Below are positions 60,491 through 64,000 of a stretch of DNA of 64,000 bases, piece after piece (positions within the stretch are counted from its first letter, which is position 1; every line of letters begins with the position of its first letter). Under the pieces are notes generated by a model. The model worked only from the letters and a program-made list of their open reading frames with translations. It did not search any database and was not told where the DNA came from. This DNA comes from Hyphomicrobium_A sp964620915 (GTDB lineage Bacteria; Pseudomonadota; Alphaproteobacteria; Rhizobiales; Hyphomicrobiaceae). The stretch spans positions 1 through 64,000 of the forward strand of contig CAZUKP010000002.1 in the NCBI GenBank assembly GCA_964620915.1, read 5' to 3'. The translations under genes were made by a program, and so were the position numbers.

Positions 60491-60748
60491 ATGAGCAGTC
60501 AAACGCGCGCAATTCTAATTTTCGCGCTTATCGGTATTGTTGCTGGGTTCATTGCGTCGCTTATCGTCGGCGGCGGCGGTGGTCTGCTGAGCTACTTGAT
60601 CAGCGGTGTTATCGGCGCGTTTGTCGGCGGTTATCTTTTTGATGCACTGAACATCAATCTGGGTATTCAAAACCGCCTTGTGTCACAGATCGTCACCGCC
60701 ACGGTTGGGGCGATCATTGTTGTAATCCTTGCGCGCATTATCGTGTGA
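60491..60748 (+). CDS. GlsB/YeaQ/YmgE family membrane protein
   Basis: An 85-residue three-helix membrane protein of the transglycosylase-associated or stress-response family. Start at 60491 (MSSQTRAILIFALIGIVAG) follows a perfect AGGAGGAGG. The Gly-rich helices GLLSYLISGVIGAFVGGYLF and TATVGAIIVVILARIIV are typical. The family is often stress-induced, with unclear function. It lies between lpdA and lipA. Confidence 0.9.
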   Translation: MSSQTRAILIFALIGIVAGFIASLIVGGGGGLLSYLISGVIGAFVGGYLFDALNINLGIQNRLVSQIVTATVGAIIVVILARIIV

Positions 60749-60862
60749 GGGATGCGCGGTGCGGCGGTTCATCTTGACGTCGTGCTGCGCCGTGCGAACT
60801 TGATCCGCACTCAGTCGTCTCCATCTTAGGAGCGGGGATCATCGACCCTTGGAGCAGTGAGC

Positions 60863-61807
60863 GTGACGGTATCAGCAAGGGCAAACACGCAAGATGTGAA
60901 GGCTGTCGGCGAAGATGGCCTTGCACACCGCCTGCGTCCGGTAAAGCCGAGCTGGATTCGCGTGCGCGCGCCCGGTTCACCGGCGCACAATGAGACCGCC
61001 CGCATCGTTCGGGAAAACGCCCTCCACACGGTTTGCGAAGAAGCCGCGTGTCCGAATATCGGCGAGTGCTGGAGCAAGGGGCACGCCACGTTCATGATCA
61101 TGGGCGATACGTGCACGCGTGCATGTGCATTCTGCAACGTCCGCACAGGGCTGCCGAAGCCCCTTGATCCTGATGAACCACAACGTGTTGCACGCGCGGT
61201 TGGCGAGCTTGGACTTTCTCACGTCGTCGTCACGTCTGTTGATCGCGATGATCTTGCCGATGGCGGTGCGGCACACTTCGCGCAGGTCATTTCTGCCATT
61301 CGGAAAGTGTCGCCAAAAACGACCATCGAGGTGCTCACGCCCGACTTTTTGCGCAAAGAGGACGCACTCGAGCCGATCGTGAAAGCTGACCCCGACGTCT
61401 TCAATCACAACCTCGAAACGGTGCCGCGGCTCTATCTGTCCATTCGTCCAGGAGCGCGCTATTTCCACTCCCTGCGTTTACTGCAACGCGCCAAAGAGAT
61501 TGCGCCGCGGCTCTTCACCAAGTCGGGCATCATGGTTGGACTGGGTGAAACCCGCGAAGAGGTGATGCAAGTCATGGACGACTTGCGCATTGCTGGCGTC
61601 GACTTTCTCACCATTGGACAGTATCTGCAGCCAAGCCCGCGCCACGCGCCGGTCGATCGATTTATCCCGCCCGATGAATTCGGCTCCTTGGGTCGTATCG
61701 CAAGGGCCAAGGGCTTCCTGCTTGTAGCCGCTAGCCCGCTAACGCGGTCCTCCTACCATGCTGGCGAAGACTTTGCGCGCCTCAAAGCGGCACGCACGTT
61801 GGCATGA
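60863..61807 (+). CDS. lipA: Lipoyl synthase LipA
   Basis: A radical-SAM enzyme that inserts two sulfurs into octanoyl groups on lipoyl domains, including that of PdhB encoded upstream. The radical cluster motif is CTRACAFCNV (CxxxCxxC) and the auxiliary, sacrificial cluster is held by CEEAACPNIGEC. The C-terminal RSSYHAGE carries the conserved Ser ligand. The GTG at 60863 (MTVSARANTQ) is eight bases from GGAG; a GTG at 60857 is possible but too close. Length is 314 residues. ratA begins 18 bases after the stop. Confidence 0.96.
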   Translation: MTVSARANTQDVKAVGEDGLAHRLRPVKPSWIRVRAPGSPAHNETARIVRENALHTVCEEAACPNIGECWSKGHATFMIMGDTCTRACAFCNVRTGLPKPLDPDEPQRVARAVGELGLSHVVVTSVDRDDLADGGAAHFAQVISAIRKVSPKTTIEVLTPDFLRKEDALEPIVKADPDVFNHNLETVPRLYLSIRPGARYFHSLRLLQRAKEIAPRLFTKSGIMVGLGETREEVMQVMDDLRIAGVDFLTIGQYLQPSPRHAPVDRFIPPDEFGSLGRIARAKGFLLVAASPLTRSSYHAGEDFARLKAARTLA

Positions 61808-61825
61808 GCCGGGAAGGGGAACCCG

Positions 61826-62311
61826 TTGCCTAGGTTCGAGACGTCGAGGCGCGTTCCCTTTAGCGCCGATCAAATGTTCGCTGTCGTAGCGGACATCGAG
61901 TGCTATCCCGAGTTCCTGCCATTGTGCGAAGGGCTCGTCGTGCATTCGCGTGAACAGAGCGGGACAACAACCAAACTCATTGCAACAATGAGCATCGGCT
62001 ACAAAGCCATCCGCGAAAACTTCAAGAGCCGCGTTACGTTGAAACCGCAACAACACCAGATCGTTGTCAGTTACCTCGACGGGCCCTTTGAGCACCTTGA
62101 GAACCAATGGACCTTCCGTGATATCGGGAACGGTTCAGAGGTGAGCTTCTTTATTGATTATGCGTTCGCCTCGCGCATGCTGGGCATGCTCATGGGGGCT
62201 GTGTTCGACAAGGCGGTCCGCAAATATGCCGACGCCTTCGAAGATCGTGCGCGCCATCTTTATGGGCGTGTGGCCGCAAATACGGAACCTGGCGGCGCCA
62301 GAAACGCGTGA
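61826..62311 (+). CDS. RatA/COQ10-like START-domain protein
   Basis: A 161-residue SRPBCC/START-fold protein. MPRFETSRRVPFSADQMFAV and VADIECYPEFLPLCEGLVV open the family core, and FFIDYAFASRMLGMLMGAVF is the long C-terminal helix. Relatives bind ubiquinone (COQ10) or act as RatA, a 50S-binding inhibitor of 70S formation; the ubiquinone role is the more likely one in alphaproteobacteria, though this is inference. The start is the TTG at 61826 with GGGAAGGGGA upstream. It is the last gene of the lpdA-lipA run and ends 23 bases from the convergent pentapeptide gene. Confidence 0.88.
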   Translation: MPRFETSRRVPFSADQMFAVVADIECYPEFLPLCEGLVVHSREQSGTTTKLIATMSIGYKAIRENFKSRVTLKPQQHQIVVSYLDGPFEHLENQWTFRDIGNGSEVSFFIDYAFASRMLGMLMGAVFDKAVRKYADAFEDRARHLYGRVAANTEPGGARNA

Positions 62312-62334
62312 GCTCCGCAGCAAACGAATTGGTG

Positions 62335-63138
62335 CTATCGAATTATTTTCTCTGTGTTGCGCGCGCTGGTCAGACCGATGATGGCATCAAGTCCGCGCGC
62401 ACCCGTCAGGATCGTGCCATCCAGGTCAGCCTTGGAAAGGTCGGCGCCTGTCAGATCGGCGCCGGTGAGATCGGCACCTGACAGATCGGCATTCGTAAGC
62501 ACGGCGCCCGATAGGTTGGCACCGCGTAGGTTGGAATAGGCGAGAAGGGCGTAGTTGAGATTCGCGTCCTTCAAATTGGCGGTCGACAGATCCGCACCGA
62601 CCAGCTCGGTCCGCCAGATCTCTTCGATGAACCCGGTCTGATTAAACGGCGCAAACGTAGCACCTGTGAGATTCGCCCCTCTAAGGTTGGCCCGATTGAA
62701 CTGCCCGAACATTCTGGCTCCGCGCAAATCCGCACCCGCAAAGCTCGAGGCTTCATTTGCCGGGGGCGAAAGTGAAGAGAATGCGGACGGACGCAAGAGA
62801 CTGGCGCCGGCGAGATTGGCTCCATCGAAGCGCACGCCAATCATTGTGATGCGGTCGAGACGCGCTGCACTCAGATCCACACCTGAAAGATCAGCGCCGG
62901 TCAGATCCGCGCCAAACAGATTGCTGCCGCTCAAGCGTGCCCGCTTAAAATCGAGACCGCTCATGTCGAGATTGCGCAGATCCATGTCACGGAAATCAAG
63001 CGGCTGGCCAGGATCGGCACGAAAGAGCTGCTCGGTGAGCTGACGCGCCGTAAGATCGGTCGCACCAGCAGATACAGTGGAGCTAGCGATCAAAGCCACG
63101 GCAAGCAGCGCTCTTCTACAAAGCGGGCAATACCTCAT
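62335..63138 (-). CDS. Secreted pentapeptide-repeat protein
   Basis: A 267-residue protein with a signal peptide (about 1-26; RYCPLCRRALLAVALIASS) and two blocks of A(D/N)LxX repeats: about 50-120 (DLRNLDMSGLDFKRARLSGS, NLFGADLTGADLSGVDLSAA) and about 145-260 (NLRGANLSGAVLTNADLSGA and more). They should form a right-handed quadrilateral beta-helix. A non-repeat insert near 120-140 and 175-190 interrupts it. Export is unusual compared with the cytosolic Qnr/MfpA gyrase-protecting members, so a periplasmic scaffold is more likely. The ATG at 63138 is the first with a signal peptide. Confidence 0.85.
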   Translation of the reverse strand: MRYCPLCRRALLAVALIASSTVSAGATDLTARQLTEQLFRADPGQPLDFRDMDLRNLDMSGLDFKRARLSGSNLFGADLTGADLSGVDLSAARLDRITMIGVRFDGANLAGASLLRPSAFSSLSPPANEASSFAGADLRGARMFGQFNRANLRGANLTGATFAPFNQTGFIEEIWRTELVGADLSTANLKDANLNYALLAYSNLRGANLSGAVLTNADLSGADLTGADLTGADLSKADLDGTILTGARGLDAIIGLTSARNTEKIIR

Positions 63139-63223
63139 CGGCGCGGTTACTCCACACAAAGGCCCAGTGCGGGCGGAATGGATATCTATATTGGTGCGGC
63201 TTGGCCCGGCTGCCAATCAAAGA

Positions 63224-63724
63224 TTAGGCCGTCGCCGTACGCACCATCGATAGCGCCTCACGAATACTGGCAAGTCGAATGCCAGTCCTGCCAAGATTGC
63301 CGAACCGGCACTCCCTGTCGATCGTCAGGTTGCCGGTGCTGGCTACGGCTAAGCAAACAAGCCCTACGGGTTTTTTGGTAGTGCCCCCGTCGGGGCCGGC
63401 GATTCCAGTTATGGATACGGCCACGCTTGCGTGCGAATGGGTGAGAGCGCCTTCGGCCATTGCGCAGGCGACCTCGCGGCTCACCGCTCCATGTCTATCG
63501 ATTAAGGCGGCACCAACGCCGAGCATTTCGGTTTTCGCGGCATTCGAGTAGGTGACGAAGCCGCGCTCCAATGTGATGGAGGCGCCCGGCACCTCGGTCA
63601 GCAACCCCGCGAGCAATCCGCCCGTGCAACTTTCTGCGGTTGCCAACACGGTGGAACGGCGCTGCAAGTGCTCTAACAGAGCCTTGGCGTCGTCCACGAG
63701 ATCAAGCGGGAAGAGGGCGCTCAT
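63224..63724 (-). CDS. CinA C-terminal domain protein (nicotinamide-nucleotide amidase type)
   Basis: A 166-residue stand-alone CinA C-domain (PncC type), which in other bacteria deamidates nicotinamide mononucleotide in pyridine-nucleotide recycling. TAESCTGGLLAGLLTEVPGA is the family opening, and SITGIAGPDGGTTKKPVGLV the second signature. The N-terminal molybdopterin-like domain of full CinA is absent, as in most alphaproteobacteria. The ATG at 63724 is chosen. The pentapeptide gene follows downstream after 85 bases on the same strand. Confidence 0.9.
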   Translation of the reverse strand: MSALFPLDLVDDAKALLEHLQRRSTVLATAESCTGGLLAGLLTEVPGASITLERGFVTYSNAAKTEMLGVGAALIDRHGAVSREVACAMAEGALTHSHASVAVSITGIAGPDGGTTKKPVGLVCLAVASTGNLTIDRECRFGNLGRTGIRLASIREALSMVRTATA

Positions 63725-63800
63725 TTGGCACCTTGCTGCCCGAAACAAACGATGGCCCGTGACAGCGGGGTGAATGTCAATCGACGCCGCTGTTCCCTAA

Positions 63801-64000
63801 TCAATTGGGAGCGAGTTTCTCTGCCTGCGCAAGCAGTGCGTCGAGAACGTCTCGGCTGTCGGCGCCCATGACATTTACAGCTCGTTTCTGCGCCTCAAGC
63901 CAGATCGGATAGGCTTCTTTCAAAATGGCCTGGCCCTTCGGCGTCAAATGAAGGCCGCGGCCACGGCGACCGGCGGGCGGATCCATGTTGATGTGCCCCA
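63801..64000 (-). CDS. MarR-family transcriptional regulator, C-terminal part (runs off window)
   Basis: The last 66 residues of a winged-helix regulator. HINMDPPAGRRGRGLHLTPKG is the wing of the MarR fold, followed by the dimerisation helices (AILKEAYPIWLEAQKRA and DVLDALLAQAEKLA). The usual D-R-R of the wing reads G-R-R here. The frame is open to the window edge, so the N-terminal helices and the start are not visible. It ends at 63801, 76 bases upstream of the cinA-type gene on the same strand. Confidence 0.75.
   Translation of the reverse strand, partial: GHINMDPPAGRRGRGLHLTPKGQAILKEAYPIWLEAQKRAVNVMGADSRDVLDALLAQAEKLAPN

Noticed and set aside
62400..63000. Regular repeats on the plus strand suggesting a CRISPR-like array
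   Set aside because: They are the codons of the minus-strand pentapeptide-repeat protein; units are 15 bases long and have no spacers.

Overview
The window reads as chromosomal DNA of an alphaproteobacterium, most likely of the Hyphomicrobiales (Rhizobiales). The signs are: the rpoD-dnaG-yqeY-carA neighbourhood; pdhA, a lipoyl-bearing pdhB, a DUF5076 gene, pdhC, lpdA, lipA and a RatA/COQ10-like gene in one run; an ArsR-methyltransferase (SahR-type) regulator ahead of metF; an ELM1-family protein; a BTLCP protease; and DUF3126. G+C looks moderately high (about 60 % by eye). A Hyphomicrobium-like genus is a guess. I see no rRNA, tRNA, CRISPR array, insertion sequence or prophage. Nearly all of the window is dense core-genome coding sequence.

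Layout. 1-4.0 kb: the 5' part of rpoD, dnaG, a histidine phosphatase and yqeY. 4.2-12.2 kb: a secreted Cys-containing orphan, a cupin, carA, two tandem paralogous secreted proteins, carB and greA. 12.2-18.7 kb: an Lrp regulator, an ELM1-family gene coupled to a CPBP membrane protease, ettA, a TauE/SafE-type membrane protein, an MlaC-like protein and an unknown membrane protein. 18.8-24.6 kb: a methionine operon (sahR-metF-metH split in two) with a visible promoter and palindrome. 24.8-34 kb: small membrane proteins, acuI-like and enoyl-CoA hydratase genes, cysE, DUF3126, a gamma carbonic anhydrase, a BTLCP protease, PAS, rhomboid, CBS and patatin genes. 34-39 kb: hisI, folE, an Fe-S scaffold, yidD, thrS and a DCC protein. 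39-48.5 kb: an envelope block (membrane protein, giant MscS channel, L,D-transpeptidase, serine hydrolase, glycosyltransferase, Cys-rich secreted protein). 48.5-51.8 kb: the queuosine-precursor genes queF, queD, queE and queC, with dps and a small coupled gene. 51.9-62.3 kb: eno, ftsB, the pyruvate dehydrogenase genes, two tandem paralogous lipoproteins, lpdA, a GlsB-type protein, lipA and ratA. 62.3-64 kb: a pentapeptide protein, a CinA C-terminal domain protein and the end of a MarR regulator.

How the genes work together. Enolase and the pyruvate dehydrogenase genes link lower glycolysis to acetyl-CoA, and lipA makes the lipoyl cofactor that complex needs. Here the only lipoyl domain encoded in the PDH cluster is on E1-beta; the E2 protein starts directly at its E3/E1-binding domain. 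SahR, MetF and the two MetH halves form the methyl-folate/homocysteine cycle and share overlapping start and stop codons. QueC, QueD, QueE and QueF make preQ1 from GTP; FolE, the enzyme that feeds that pathway and folate, lies elsewhere in the window beside hisI.

The most unusual items are the lipoyl-less E2, the paralogue pair separating carA from carB, the two tandem lipoproteins that share an exact C-x50-C spacing, a 27-residue membrane micropeptide with a strong ribosome binding site, a QueD lacking its usual catalytic Cys, a strong hairpin just ahead of greA, and the palindrome lodged between -35 and -10 of the sahR operon.
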